This document shows, piece after piece, positions 37,336 through 46,642 of a DNA stretch of 64,000 nucleotides; the first letter of the stretch is position 1, and every line of letters begins with the position of its first letter. The translations under genes and the position numbers were made by a program. This stretch comes from Streptococcus suis (GTDB taxonomy: Bacteria > Bacillota > Bacilli > Lactobacillales > Streptococcaceae). The notes beneath the pieces are model-generated. The model searched no databases, was not told where the DNA came from, and saw nothing but the letters and a program-made list of their open reading frames with translations. Location of the stretch: assembly GCA_002831545.1 (NCBI GenBank), contig CP025095.1, forward strand, positions 1,426,001 to 1,490,000. The letters are read 5' to 3'.

Positions 37336-37460
37336 CTAAGATAACGTTATGAAATGAACTCGGGCTAAACGCTGTGTAAAAAAGATAAGTTGCCTGGCAA
37401 ATCAGGATTTGCTGTCAACTTCCTATTTTTACTGTGCGTTTGACGCCCTTAGTATCTTAG
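37336..37460. repeat. Nested palindrome filling the tRNA-Gln/tRNA-Tyr spacer
   Basis: Outer arms ctaagata (37336-37343) and tatcttag (37453-37460) enclose gggc/gccc, aaacgc/gcgttt, a long A/T stem, agttg/caact and finally gcaaat/atttgc. The core has the same GATA opposite TCCTA internal loop as the carA and carB leader hairpins. It looks like a miniature inverted-repeat element. Confidence 0.7.
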
Positions 37461-37463
37461 ATA

Positions 37464-37544
37464 TGGAGAGAGAGGGATTCGAACCCCCGAACCCGAAGGA
37501 GCGGATTTACAGTCCGCCGCGTTTAGCCTCTTCGCTATCTCTCC
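37464..37544 (-). tRNA. tRNA-Tyr (anticodon GTA)
   Basis: The minus strand gives acceptor ggagaga/tctctcc, discriminator A, anticodon loop ctgtaaa (GTA at 34-36), a long variable arm (ctccttcgggttcgg) as in class II tRNAs, and T-loop ttcgaat. Confidence 0.94.
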
Positions 37545-37595
37545 GTGCACTAACAGTCACTATTCTAACATAAAATAGCGACTATTACAAGCCTT

Positions 37596-37829
37596 TTAGT
37601 GACTTAAATTATAATTTTCAATAATATTTCCGACTGCTTTTTCTAATTTTTTGTAAAAGCTTTCGGTGTTTCCATTTTTTATAACTGCAAAGTTATTTTC
37701 AGCCAATTCTGCAATTTCTCCAATTACTTTTTTACCTATAACAAGGCGGTAGCCAGGGAACTCTTCTCTATTGACAAGAACTTTGCTATCTTCAATCTGA
37801 ATTTCAATTTTTTTATCTTTTTTACTCAT
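37596..37829 (-). CDS. DUF2969-type small protein
   Basis: This 77-residue basic soluble protein starts SKKDKKIEIQIEDSKVLVN and continues EFPGYRLVIGKKVIGEIAEL. It resembles DUF2969 proteins of streptococci and lactobacilli, whose role is unknown. The ATG at 37829 follows gagg by eight bases; a TTG two codons upstream is not needed. Confidence 0.7.
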   Translation of the reverse strand: MSKKDKKIEIQIEDSKVLVNREEFPGYRLVIGKKVIGEIAELAENNFAVIKNGNTESFYKKLEKAVGNIIENYNLSH

Positions 37830-37895
37830 TTTCAAACCTCACTTTTACTATTCTACAAAAAAAGAGAAGAGCTTGCAAGTGCAAGCCTTCTGAAA

Positions 37896-38918
37896 TTAAT
37901 CTACTTCGACAATCCAGCCTTCAGGAGCTTCAATATCACCAAACTGGATACCTGTTAATTCTTCATACAATTTACGAGTGACAGGTCCTACTTCTGTTTC
38001 ACTATGGAAAACATGGAGTTTGTCTGCAATCTGGATACCACCAATTGGTGAGATGACTGCAGCTGTTCCGCAAGCTCCTGCTTCGACAAACTGGTCTAAT
38101 TCTTCGACAAGGACTTCACGTTCCACTGCCTTCATCCCCAGACGATGCTCTGCCAAATACAAGAGAGAATACTTGGTAATGGACGGCAAGATTGATGGTG
38201 AAATCGGTGTGACAAACTCGTTATCAGCTGTAATACCAAAGAAATTAGCAGACCCTACTTCTTCAATCTTGGTGTGGGTAGCTGGGTCCAGGTAGATGAC
38301 ATCTGAGAAGCCCTGCTTTTTGGCATATTGACCCGGTAAGAGCGATGCTGCGTAGTTACCGCCGACCTTGGCTGCCCCAGTTCCGTTAGGTGCTGCACGG
38401 TCGTACTTGTCTTGGATGAGGAAGTTGGTCGGAGCCAGGCCGCCCTTGAAATAGTTGCCAACTGGCATGGCGAAAACGGTGAAAATATACTCTTCCGCAG
38501 GTTTGACGCCGATGATGTCGCCGACGCCGATGAGGAGCGGGCGGAGATAGAGGGTGCCACCAGTTCCATAGGGAGGAACGTAGTCTGCATTGGCTTTGAC
38601 CACTTCTTTACAAGCCTTGATGAAAAGATCAGTCGGTACAGGCTCCATGAGCAAGCGGTCAGCTGTCCGTTGCAGGCGCTCAGCGTTTTGGTCTGGACGA
38701 AAGAGCTGGAGTTTTCCCTCCTTGGTACGATAGGCTTTAAGGCCCTCAAAGGCCTGCTGCCCATAGTGAAGGGCTGGTGAGCTTTCTGAAATGTGCAGTT
38801 CCGCATCTTCGGTCAATTGCCCCTCAGACCACTGGCCGTTTTTGAAATGAGCGATGAAGCGATAAGGTAGTTTCATATAAGAAAAACCAAGGTTTTCCCA
38901 GTCAATGTTCACTGTCAT
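37896..38918 (-). CDS. ilvE: Branched-chain amino acid aminotransferase
   Basis: This 340-residue fold-type IV PLP enzyme transfers amino groups between branched-chain amino acids and 2-oxoglutarate. The PLP lysine lies in GAAKVGGNYAASL, and the C-terminal phosphate-binding turn is in EAGACGTAAVISPIG. Length is typical of the bacterial long form. It is a single gene. Confidence 0.95.
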   Translation of the reverse strand: MTVNIDWENLGFSYMKLPYRFIAHFKNGQWSEGQLTEDAELHISESSPALHYGQQAFEGLKAYRTKEGKLQLFRPDQNAERLQRTADRLLMEPVPTDLFIKACKEVVKANADYVPPYGTGGTLYLRPLLIGVGDIIGVKPAEEYIFTVFAMPVGNYFKGGLAPTNFLIQDKYDRAAPNGTGAAKVGGNYAASLLPGQYAKKQGFSDVIYLDPATHTKIEEVGSANFFGITADNEFVTPISPSILPSITKYSLLYLAEHRLGMKAVEREVLVEELDQFVEAGACGTAAVISPIGGIQIADKLHVFHSETEVGPVTRKLYEELTGIQFGDIEAPEGWIVEVD

Positions 38919-39028
38919 ATAGTTTCTCCAAATTCATTTTTTATTATTTTACTACTTTTGAAAGTGATTTTCAATTAAAAATTCAGAAAATTTTGTGAAT
39001 ATAAGAAAAAGCCTGGTAAACCAGACTC

Positions 39029-39646
39029 TTACTCTTTAAAAACAAATTCTAGTTGAATTTCAGGTGAGATAGCACTAAATAAATTTTGATAGTAGTTTTT
39101 AGCTGACTCTTTTATGTCCTCCTGATAATCTGCTAGAAACGTTTCTTGTTCTGCTGACTGAAATTCATCTGTGATAAGTTGGGCAGTATCGATTTCTTCT
39201 GTCGCAAAACTCAGTATCTCACCACTCTTATCATATAAGGTATAAGGTTCTTCTGCATCTAATTCCAATCCAATGACTTCAAAGGCTGGAAGGGTAATTT
39301 TGTACCGATTTTCAGAAAGATGTTCAATGGATACAGGACTTTTGATACCAAATTTTGCCTTGTACTTAATGATTAAGAGGGCTGATTTTTCTGAGAAGGG
39401 CATTTCTTGACCAAATAAGACCGTGTAGTTTTTAGCGGTCACAATTTTCTGGACAGCTGTATTTAGAAATACCAATTCATTGACTTGCTCGACAGATTCA
39501 ATAGCCGTATGGACACTCACTTCCTGCTGATTACTCTTTTCACCAGAGATGTAGCCGTATCCCCATACACCATACAATAACAGAAGGAAGGACAGAACAA
39601 GCCATAGATAGACTTTTATACTGAAAAATAATTTGATAATTTTCAT
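39029..39646 (-). CDS. DUF4230-like membrane-anchored protein
   Basis: This 205-residue protein has an N-terminal transmembrane helix (about residues 10-33, VYLWLVLSFLLLLYGVWGYG) and an extracellular domain. It contains LLIIKYKAKFGI, SENRYKITLPAFEVIG and an acidic helical tail, in the pattern of DUF4230. The function is unknown. Upstream are a TATACT -10 (39665-39670) and a strong gaggagg. Confidence 0.65.
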   Translation of the reverse strand: MKIIKLFFSIKVYLWLVLSFLLLLYGVWGYGYISGEKSNQQEVSVHTAIESVEQVNELVFLNTAVQKIVTAKNYTVLFGQEMPFSEKSALLIIKYKAKFGIKSPVSIEHLSENRYKITLPAFEVIGLELDAEEPYTLYDKSGEILSFATEEIDTAQLITDEFQSAEQETFLADYQEDIKESAKNYYQNLFSAISPEIQLEFVFKE

Positions 39647-39670
39647 AATATTTACCTCCTCTACAGTATA

Positions 39671-39856
39671 GCAAAAAGACGAGGCTGGGCAAAAAGCCCT
39701 GACCCACTTCTCAGTGTTCGTGTCAACATCTCAGCGCAGTGGTTGATTGGTAGATTTGTTCGTGTTTTACACTCCAAATCTAACCTAATCAACTGTGCGG
39801 GGGTGGGAAGACGAACTCTTTTTGACTTAGTCGAGTTCTTTCCCACTCCCATCTTT
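39671..39856. repeat. Dispersed hairpin-rich intergenic repeat
   Basis: A cluster of stem-loops: gggc-aaaaa-gccc, a long stem gttgattggtagattt with aaatctaacctaatcaac, and gaactc/gagttc. A 23-base stretch (from tgtcaacat to cagtgg, about 39721-39742) recurs in the carB leader near 21735-21757, so this is a dispersed family. Confidence 0.65.
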
Positions 39857-39857
39857 T

Positions 39858-42311
39858 TTAGTCTATCCAAGCTCTAAACACTTCCTCATCAGAAATGGTA
39901 TCCGAGATAAAGCTACCGTTGCTAGTGCGTTCAGACAGGCTAAGCTGGGTCACATCAACCTCATAGAGTTTGCCTGTTTTGGACTGCACGTGAAGGATTT
40001 GACTGATCGTTTCATCTTCATTCGCTGTGCTAAAGAGGTCAAAATCCCCCTGGTCCGTCAAGACTGGACCCGCCGCAAAGACACGGTGCGGTTTAGACTT
40101 GAGCTCTCGCAGAACCTGCAAACCACGCTTGGCACGGCTAGTTACAGGGATTTCCTCCGTCGCCATCCGCTTAAGGCTACCACGCTGGGTCAGGAGATAG
40201 ACGGAGCTGGTATTGCTGATAAAGGCCGCAGCCACCACATCCTCATCCTTGAGGTTGACCGCCTTGACACCAGCTGCCTTGGCACCGATGATTGGCACTT
40301 CTTCGATGTTAAATCGCAGAGCGTAGCCCTTTTCTGTCATGAGCATGATGTCGTCCAAGACCACAGGTGATACGGTAATGACCACATCCTCTGCATCTTT
40401 GAGTTTGGCATACTTGGTTGACTTGGACTTGTAAGTCCGCCATGGTGTGAACTCCTTCCGCTCCACACGCTTGATTTGACCGTATTTGGTCACCGCGAAA
40501 TAAGTTCCCTCATCAAAATTTTCCACCAATTCAGCGAAGATAATTTCTTCATTGGTATCAAAGTTCATGAGAGTCTGGCTCAGATGTTCACCAATATCCT
40601 TCCAACGAATATCTGTCAGTTCATGGACAGGCCGGTAGATGACATTTCCAAGATTGGTAAAGAGCAAGAGGTGCTGGGTTGTCTTGGCATTCTGCAAGAA
40701 AATCAGCTGGTCATCCTCTCGTTTGCCCATTTCTTCCAGCGTTGAGGCATTGAAAGAACGCGGACTGGTCCGTTTGATGTAACCTGCCTTGGTCACGCTA
40801 ACAAAAGTTTCTTCCTCGACAATCAAGCTGGCAGTGTCAATTTCAATCGTTTCTGCCTGATCCTGCAATTCACTCAAACGAGGATTTCCAAACTGCTTCT
40901 TGACCTCACGCAGTTCCTTCTTCATGAGATTGAACATGGTCCGCTCATCGCCGATAATGGCTGCCAAGGTCTGAATCTGCTCGCGTAGGGCTGCTTCTTC
41001 ATTTTCCAAGGTCACAATATCGGTGTTTGTCAAACGGTAAAGTTGCAAGGTCACGATTGCTTCTGCCTGTTCCTCGCTGAACTCATAGCTGACTTTCAAG
41101 TTTTCCTTGGCATCAGCCTTGTTTTCAGAAGCACGGATAAGGGCAATGACTTCGTCCAAAATAGAAATAACACGGATCAAACCTTCTACGATATGGAGAC
41201 GTTTTTCTGCCTTTTCCTTGTCAAACTTAGACCGAGCAATGATAATCTCACGACGGTGGGCGATGTAGCTGGACAGAATTTTCTGCAAGCCAACCTGACG
41301 CGGTGTGAAGTTATCAATGGCCACCATGTTGAAGTTGTAATTGATTTGCAGGTCGGTGTATTTGTAGAGGTAGTTGAGAATGGTTTGCTCATCGCTGTCT
41401 TTTTTCAGTTCAATGGCAATCCGCAGACCTGTCCGGTCTGACTCATCACGCACCTCGGCAATACCAGGCACCTTGTTGTTGACACGGACATCGTCAATCT
41501 TCTTAACCAGAACAGCCTTGTTGACCTCGTAAGGAATCTCGGTAATGACAATCTGTTTCTTACCAGCCTTGAGTTGTTCAATTTCACAACGGCTACGGAC
41601 AACGACACGACCCTTACCAGTTTCATAGGCTTTCTTGATTTCGTCAACCCCTTGGATAATGGCACCTGTTGGGAAGTCTGGTCCAGGCAAGAACTCCATC
41701 AACTTTTCTAATTTAGCTGTCGGATGATCAATCATGTAAACAACGGCATCGATGACCTCCGCCAGATTATGCGGCGGGATGTCAGTCGCGTACCCTGCTG
41801 AAATTCCTGTCGCTCCATTGACCAAGAGATTGGGGAAGGCAGCTGGTAGCACAGTGGGTTCTTTTTCCGTATCGTCAAAGTTCCAAGCAAATGGTACGGT
41901 CTTTTTCTCGATGTCAGCCAACAGATAGCCAGCCATTTCCGATAGGCGAGCCTCAGTGTAACGCATAGCCGCAGGCGGATCGCCGTCCATGGAACCGTTG
42001 TTTCCGTGCATCTCCACCAGAATCTCACGGTTCTTCCAGTCCTGACTCATGCGGACCATGGCATCATAAATAGAGAAGTCACCGTGCGGGTGGAAATTCC
42101 CCATGATATTCCCGACTGACTTGGCGGACTTGCGGTAGCCCTTGTCAAAAGTATTGCCGTCCTTATTCATGGAATAAAGAATCCGACGTTGCACGGGCTT
42201 GAGACCGTCACGAATGTCCGGCAAAGCCCGCTCCTGAATAATGTATTTGGAGTAGCGACCAAAACGCTCTCCCATGATGTCCTCAAGGGACATGTTTTGA
42301 ATGTTGCTCAT
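39858..42311 (-). CDS. parC: DNA topoisomerase IV subunit A, with S79F-type change
   Basis: This 817-residue subunit cuts and rejoins DNA during chromosome decatenation. The active Tyr is in [10 protein letters not shown] (Y118). The quinolone region reads [17 protein letters not shown]. By count Phe is residue 79, where streptococcal ParC has Ser, while D83 is unchanged. C-terminal beta-pinwheel repeats follow residue 500. It is the last gene of the parE-fic-DUF1232-parC cluster. Confidence 0.97.
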   Translation of the reverse strand: MSNIQNMSLEDIMGERFGRYSKYIIQERALPDIRDGLKPVQRRILYSMNKDGNTFDKGYRKSAKSVGNIMGNFHPHGDFSIYDAMVRMSQDWKNREILVEMHGNNGSMDGDPPAAMRYTEARLSEMAGYLLADIEKKTVPFAWNFDDTEKEPTVLPAAFPNLLVNGATGISAGYATDIPPHNLAEVIDAVVYMIDHPTAKLEKLMEFLPGPDFPTGAIIQGVDEIKKAYETGKGRVVVRSRCEIEQLKAGKKQIVITEIPYEVNKAVLVKKIDDVRVNNKVPGIAEVRDESDRTGLRIAIELKKDSDEQTILNYLYKYTDLQINYNFNMVAIDNFTPRQVGLQKILSSYIAHRREIIIARSKFDKEKAEKRLHIVEGLIRVISILDEVIALIRASENKADAKENLKVSYEFSEEQAEAIVTLQLYRLTNTDIVTLENEEAALREQIQTLAAIIGDERTMFNLMKKELREVKKQFGNPRLSELQDQAETIEIDTASLIVEEETFVSVTKAGYIKRTSPRSFNASTLEEMGKREDDQLIFLQNAKTTQHLLLFTNLGNVIYRPVHELTDIRWKDIGEHLSQTLMNFDTNEEIIFAELVENFDEGTYFAVTKYGQIKRVERKEFTPWRTYKSKSTKYAKLKDAEDVVITVSPVVLDDIMLMTEKGYALRFNIEEVPIIGAKAAGVKAVNLKDEDVVAAAFISNTSSVYLLTQRGSLKRMATEEIPVTSRAKRGLQVLRELKSKPHRVFAAGPVLTDQGDFDLFSTANEDETISQILHVQSKTGKLYEVDVTQLSLSERTSNGSFISDTISDEEVFRAWID

Positions 42312-42352
42312 AGTTTTCTTCTTTTATTTTTCTTTTATGTAAAATAGCAGAG

Positions 42353-42856
42353 CTACTCTTCTAGCTTGTGCTGATTTGCTTGCCAGTCACGGAAGTCGCT
42401 TAAGTCTGACTTGATGAGTTTTAAGCAAGCACCAAGAACAAAGGCATCGTCAAGTAGACCTGCTCCAAGGATGAAATCTGGTAAGGCATCAATAGGACTG
42501 AAAAAATAAATCAAAGCACCTATAATTGCGAGGATTATCCCTTTGGGTAACTTATTGTAATCTCTACGGATATAGCTTCGCACCATGGAAATCAAGCCTG
42601 GAATAGCCGCAAACTTATCTCCACCAAAAGGCATACGAGACAGTTTCCGTTCCGTGCTATGTAAAAAATGTTCTAATTTTCCTTGCTCAGATAGCAAGTT
42701 TTCTGCATGTTGCCGAGTTTTGGAAGATTGCCAAATCTTCAATGCTTGGTCAAATTTCTCTTCCAACTCCTGTTTGTTTTTAAATGGCTTGCGCTTTCGA
42801 ACCCATTCAGACAACCGTTTTTGAAAACGATCAGTTAATTTTACTCTTAGTGGCAT
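42353..42856 (-). CDS. DUF1232 (YkvA-type) membrane protein
   Basis: This 167-residue protein has a charged helical N-terminal half and a DUF1232 domain with a hydrophobic hairpin (LAIIGALIYFFSPIDALPDFI, then GLLDDAFVLGACL). The function is unknown. The start is ATG 42856 after gaggtg. It lies between fic and parC with short gaps, so it is probably co-transcribed. The stop codon is inside a short tagc-tct-gcta hairpin. Confidence 0.8.
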   Translation of the reverse strand: MPLRVKLTDRFQKRLSEWVRKRKPFKNKQELEEKFDQALKIWQSSKTRQHAENLLSEQGKLEHFLHSTERKLSRMPFGGDKFAAIPGLISMVRSYIRRDYNKLPKGIILAIIGALIYFFSPIDALPDFILGAGLLDDAFVLGACLKLIKSDLSDFRDWQANQHKLEE

Positions 42857-42888
42857 AAAACACCTCACATAGTTTGCTTGTGCTAGAG

Positions 42889-43491
42889 TTACAAATCCTC
42901 TGTGCGATAGAGATTGTATCCTTCATAGTAATAAGAATGGTCGATGCCTTTGAAATAAGTAGCCTGACCAAGATCTTCCGTTAAGGCTTGCAATAACAGA
43001 TATTTAAGCTCTCCTGTTGACACATGGCTTCTAACCATAGCATTGAAATATTCATCTTTATCAATACTATTCCAATCAACAACCTTACCCAAACTATCCC
43101 GTAGCATACAATCCAACCAGATACGCATACTACGACCATTTCCTTCACGAAAAGGATGTGCAATATTCATATCTGCGTACTTGTCAACAATCTCATCGAA
43201 AGTAGTATGAGGTAGCTTGTCAATATAAGCCAATGACTGTTCCAGAAAAATGCGAGGGGCAAATTGAAAATTGTTTTTGGCAATGTTGACATCACGAATT
43301 TTACCTGCAAAATCATAAATATCCTCAAATAAAGCCTGATGAATGTGTTTCAAACCTGCAAAAGTCCCAACTTCTATCTGAAACAATTGGCCAGTTTCGA
43401 ACAGTTGAGCCGCTTTTTTCTTGCTGATTTGTTCTTCAAGACGGGCTAATTCAGCCGAATTTTCAATCCCCAATTTATTTTCTAAAACCAT
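42889..43491 (-). CDS. Fic-domain AMP-transferase, class III-type autoinhibited
   Basis: This 200-residue protein contains the Fic motif HPFREGNGR (residues 112-120) with catalytic His112. The C-terminal helix SYYYEG (186-191) fits the inhibitory motif (S/T)xxxE(G/N) of class III Fic proteins such as Neisseria NmFic, which it resembles along its length. Relatives AMPylate GyrB and ParE. The gene starts 22 bases after the parE stop, with gaggtg upstream of ATG 43491. Toxin function is inferred. Confidence 0.92.
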   Translation of the reverse strand: MVLENKLGIENSAELARLEEQISKKKAAQLFETGQLFQIEVGTFAGLKHIHQALFEDIYDFAGKIRDVNIAKNNFQFAPRIFLEQSLAYIDKLPHTTFDEIVDKYADMNIAHPFREGNGRSMRIWLDCMLRDSLGKVVDWNSIDKDEYFNAMVRSHVSTGELKYLLLQALTEDLGQATYFKGIDHSYYYEGYNLYRTEDL

Positions 43492-43513
43492 ATGGCACCT
43501 CAATTCCCTGAGA

Positions 43514-45463
43514 TTATTTGGTGAAAGCTGTCGCTTCCTCCAAGGTAAACTTCACATTGTCCTCAATCCACTTACGGCGTGGCTCGACCTTGTCGCCCAT
43601 GAGGACAGATACACGGCGTTCAGCACGCGCCAAATCTTCAATTGTCACACGGATAAGAGTACGAGTTTCAGGGTTCATGGTTGTTTCCCAGAGCTGATCG
43701 GCATTCATCTCACCAAGTCCCTTGTAGCGTTGGAGGATAAAGCCCTTGCCGAAATCCTTGCGGAGATCTTCTAATTCTCCGTCAGACCAAGCATAAGCAA
43801 TCTTTTCTGTCTTGCCCTTGCCTTTGGACATCTTATAAAGTGGCGGAAGGGCGATATAAACCCGTCCTGCTTCTACCAATGGTCGCATATAGCGATAGAA
43901 GAAGGTCAGCAAGAGAGTCTGAATGTGGGCACCATCCGTATCCGCATCGGTCATGATTATAATCTTATCATAGTTGACATCTTCCAGCGTAAAGTCTGAG
44001 CCAACACCTGCACCGATGGTGTAAATCATGGTATTGATTTCTTCGTTTTTGAGGATGTCCGCCATTTTTGCCTTGGCGGTATTGATAACCTTACCACGCA
44101 AAGGTAGGATGGCTTGGAACTTGCGGTCACGGCCTTGTTTGGCAGAGCCTCCGGCTGAATCTCCCTCGACCAGATAGAGTTCGTTTTTGGCTGGATTTTT
44201 AGACTGGGCTGGGGTTAGCTTACCTGAAAGAAGCCCCTTGTCCTTCTTGTTTTTCTTACCATTTCGGGATTCGTCACGCGCCTTACGCGCAGCCTCGCGG
44301 GCGTCACGCGCCTTAATGGCTTTACGAACTAGATTAGATGCTAGCTCGCCATTTTCCAAAAGGAAGAAAGTCAGCTTGTCCGACACAATGCCGTCCACCA
44401 CAGGGCGAGCAAGCGGGCTGCCCAGCTTGTCCTTGGTCTGCCCTTCAAACTGCAAATGCTCTTCTGGGACAAGGATAGAAAGGACCGCAGACAAACCTTC
44501 ACGGTAGTCAGAGCCTTCCAAGTTCTTGTCCTTTTCTTTGAGCAAGTTGGTCTTGCGGGCATAGTCGTTCATAGCCTTGGTAATGGCTAGTTTGAGACCT
44601 GTTTCATGGGTACCGCCGTCCTTGGTCCGAACGTTGTTAACGAAGGAGAGGATGTTGTCTGAATAGCCGTCGTTGTACTGCATGGCAACTTGGACTTGGA
44701 ATCCTGCATCTTCTCCTTCAAAATAAAGGACAGGTGTCAGGGTTTCCTTGTCTTCGTTGAGGTAAGAAACAAAGTCCTGAACACCATTTTCATAGTGATA
44801 CTCCTCCTGCTCACCAGTCCGCTCATCTGTCAAGGTCATGGTGACCTGTTTGAGCAAGAAGGCTGACTCTTTCAGGCGTTCGGCAATGGTGTTGAACTTG
44901 AAATCCGTCGTTGAAAAGATGGTATCGTCAGGCATAAAAGTCACCTTTGTACCTGTTTTTGATTTTGGAGCGGTACCAATCTTCTCTAAGGTCGTGACTG
45001 GCTTTCCGCCCTGCTCAAATCGTTGCTTGTAAACAGCACCGTCACGGGTAATCTCAACTTCCAACCAGCTGGACAGGGCATTGACCACCGAAGAACCAAC
45101 CCCGTGGAGACCACCTGAAGTCTTGTAGCCACCTTGACCAAACTTACCACCTGCGTGGAGAACGGTGAAGATAACTTCAACCGTTGGCTTGCCTGTTGCG
45201 TGCATACCAACAGGCATCCCACGCCCACGGTCGGAAACAGACAGGCTACCGTCCTTGTTAATAGTCACGTCAATTCGGTCACCGAAACCAGACAGGGCTT
45301 CATCGACAGCGTTATCGACAATCTCCCAGACCATGTGGTGCAAGCCATTTCCGTCTGTGGAGCCGATGTACATACCAGGGCGTTTGCGAACGGCATCTAG
45401 CCCTTCCAGTACCTGAATGGCATCGTCATTGTAATTATTTATATCAATCTCTTTCTTAGCCAA
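43514..45463 (-). CDS. parE: DNA topoisomerase IV subunit B
   Basis: This 649-residue ATPase subunit has a GHKL domain (EIVDNAVDEAL, SDRGRGMPVGMH, GGLHGVGSSVVNAL) and a TOPRIM domain (EGDSAGGSAKQGRDR, DADTDGAHI). Tyr113 in GQGGYKTSGG matches the Tyr that Fic toxins modify in GyrB/ParE. It starts with TTG at 45463 after ggaggt; the nearby ATG at 45476 is out of frame and ends after six codons. The usual quinolone-linked residues look unaltered. Confidence 0.96.
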   Translation of the reverse strand: MAKKEIDINNYNDDAIQVLEGLDAVRKRPGMYIGSTDGNGLHHMVWEIVDNAVDEALSGFGDRIDVTINKDGSLSVSDRGRGMPVGMHATGKPTVEVIFTVLHAGGKFGQGGYKTSGGLHGVGSSVVNALSSWLEVEITRDGAVYKQRFEQGGKPVTTLEKIGTAPKSKTGTKVTFMPDDTIFSTTDFKFNTIAERLKESAFLLKQVTMTLTDERTGEQEEYHYENGVQDFVSYLNEDKETLTPVLYFEGEDAGFQVQVAMQYNDGYSDNILSFVNNVRTKDGGTHETGLKLAITKAMNDYARKTNLLKEKDKNLEGSDYREGLSAVLSILVPEEHLQFEGQTKDKLGSPLARPVVDGIVSDKLTFFLLENGELASNLVRKAIKARDAREAARKARDESRNGKKNKKDKGLLSGKLTPAQSKNPAKNELYLVEGDSAGGSAKQGRDRKFQAILPLRGKVINTAKAKMADILKNEEINTMIYTIGAGVGSDFTLEDVNYDKIIIMTDADTDGAHIQTLLLTFFYRYMRPLVEAGRVYIALPPLYKMSKGKGKTEKIAYAWSDGELEDLRKDFGKGFILQRYKGLGEMNADQLWETTMNPETRTLIRVTIEDLARAERRVSVLMGDKVEPRRKWIEDNVKFTLEEATAFTK

Positions 45464-45492
45464 AACTGACCTCCATACTTATCATCCTTTCT

Positions 45493-45521
45493 ATATTACA
45501 AGTTTTTTAGCATTTTTGCAA
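45493..45521 (-). promoter_or_regulatory. Promoter of the parE operon
   Basis: The minus strand reads TTGCAA (45516-45521), 17 bases, TAATAT (45493-45498), about 30 bases before the TTG start. Confidence 0.65.
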
Positions 45522-45593
45522 AATATTTCTGTCACCTATCGGCTGAGACAGCTCACAAAATAAGATTTTGGACTAAATTAGATGAAAATATGC

Positions 45594-45599
45594 TATAAT
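45594..45599 (+). promoter_or_regulatory. Extended -10 of plsY
   Basis: ATGCTATAAT lies six bases before ATG 45606. Transcription would start at or next to the A of the ATG, giving a leaderless mRNA. Confidence 0.6.
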
Positions 45600-45605
45600 G
45601 AAAAC

Positions 45606-46250
45606 ATGTTAGTCAATCTTATTTTACTATTTATTGCATATTTATTGGGATCTATCCCGTCAGGACTTTGGATAGGTCAAGCTTTTTTCAATATCAACAT
45701 TCGTGAACATGGTTCAGGAAATACTGGAACAACTAATACCTTTCGCATACTGGGGCCAAAGGCTGGTACGATTGTATTTGTAATTGATTTTCTCAAAGGA
45801 ACGTTGGCAGCCTTGCTTCCGCTGATCTTTCATGCCCAAGGAATTTCTCCGATTGTATTTGGGTTAATGGCTGTACTGGGGCACACTTTCCCTATCTTTG
45901 CCCAATTCAAAGGGGGGAAGGCTGTGGCAACGTCGGCTGGTATGCTTCTGGGCGTCGCACCTGCTTTTTGCCTCTATCTCGTTCTAATCTTTGCCAGTTC
46001 ACTCTACTTGACGTCCATGGTTTCCTTCTCTAGCGTCTTAGCAGCAGCTTTAGCAATCTTAGGAGCTCTGCTATTTCCAGCAATAGGAATCATCCTGCCA
46101 AGCTACGACTGGCTCTTTACCATCATCATCGTCTTTTTGGGCCTATTTGTCATTATCCGCCACAAGGAAAATATCCAGCGAATTTTGAAAAAGGAAGAAA
46201 ACCTTGTCCCATTTGGACTCAACCTAACCAAACAGAAAAAGCGAGTTTAA
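45606..46250 (+). CDS. plsY: Acyl-phosphate:glycerol-3-phosphate acyltransferase
   Basis: This 214-residue integral membrane enzyme adds the first acyl chain to glycerol 3-phosphate in phospholipid synthesis. PlsY signatures are [12 protein letters not shown], a phosphate-loop-like [19 protein letters not shown], and five or so helices. The start is set at ATG 45606, in the position expected from family N-termini. No Shine-Dalgarno is visible because a -10 hexamer occupies that place. It is divergent from parE. Confidence 0.95.
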   Translation: MLVNLILLFIAYLLGSIPSGLWIGQAFFNINIREHGSGNTGTTNTFRILGPKAGTIVFVIDFLKGTLAALLPLIFHAQGISPIVFGLMAVLGHTFPIFAQFKGGKAVATSAGMLLGVAPAFCLYLVLIFASSLYLTSMVSFSSVLAAALAILGALLFPAIGIILPSYDWLFTIIIVFLGLFVIIRHKENIQRILKKEENLVPFGLNLTKQKKRV

Positions 46251-46263
46251 ATCACTCGCTTTT
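46236..46263 (+). terminator. Terminator overlapping the plsY stop
   Basis: aaaagcgagt/actcgctttt with a 7-base loop; the TAA stop lies in the loop. A- and T-runs on both sides. Confidence 0.85.
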
Positions 46264-46301
46264 AATTTATAGTCTTTTAGATTACCTTTAGTACTCGCTC
46301 C

Positions 46302-46530
46302 AAAGGTTCGGGGAACCTTTGGAGGTTGGAGATATAGCGAACAAAGTTCGCCTCAATAGCTGCAGACAGCTTGTACAGTCGAATGACTATGCAAGGTTGG
46401 AGATAGCACTTGCGGAGCAAGCCACCCCTGCAAAGTACGGCAAAGCGAGTTCAAACAATCCAGCGGAATGTTTGAAGTTGGAAATAAGGAAATGGAGTTT
46501 CCTCTTGCGTCGAAGTAATAAAAGAAAAAC
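46302..46530. repeat. Array of hairpins joined by a constant GTTGGARATA motif
   Basis: GTTGGAGATA or GTTGGAAATA occurs at 46325, 46396 and 46477. Each copy has a hairpin before it (ctccaaaggttc/gaacctttggag; cttg..agtc/gact..caag; ttcaaaca/tgtttgaa) and another after it (gcgaac/gttcgc; cttgc/gcaag; aggaaa/tttcct). Stem sequences all differ while pairing is kept. A 72-codon frame across it is probably accidental. Confidence 0.7.
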
Positions 46531-46642
46531 TAAATGACTGATATGTAAAGCCCTTTGTCAAGTAAAAACAATCGAACTGATTAAAAAATGAAAAGTATCT
46601 AGAAAGAGCCTAGTTCTTAGCTTCGGGCATTGGCCACTCTGA

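Noticed and set aside
39661..39870. 69-codon minus-strand frame before the DUF4230-like gene
   Set aside because: It lies entirely in the dispersed hairpin repeat.
46319..46537. 72-codon plus-strand frame after plsY
   Set aside because: It runs through the hairpin array, its codons follow the inverted repeats, and it begins inside a stem without a convincing signal.
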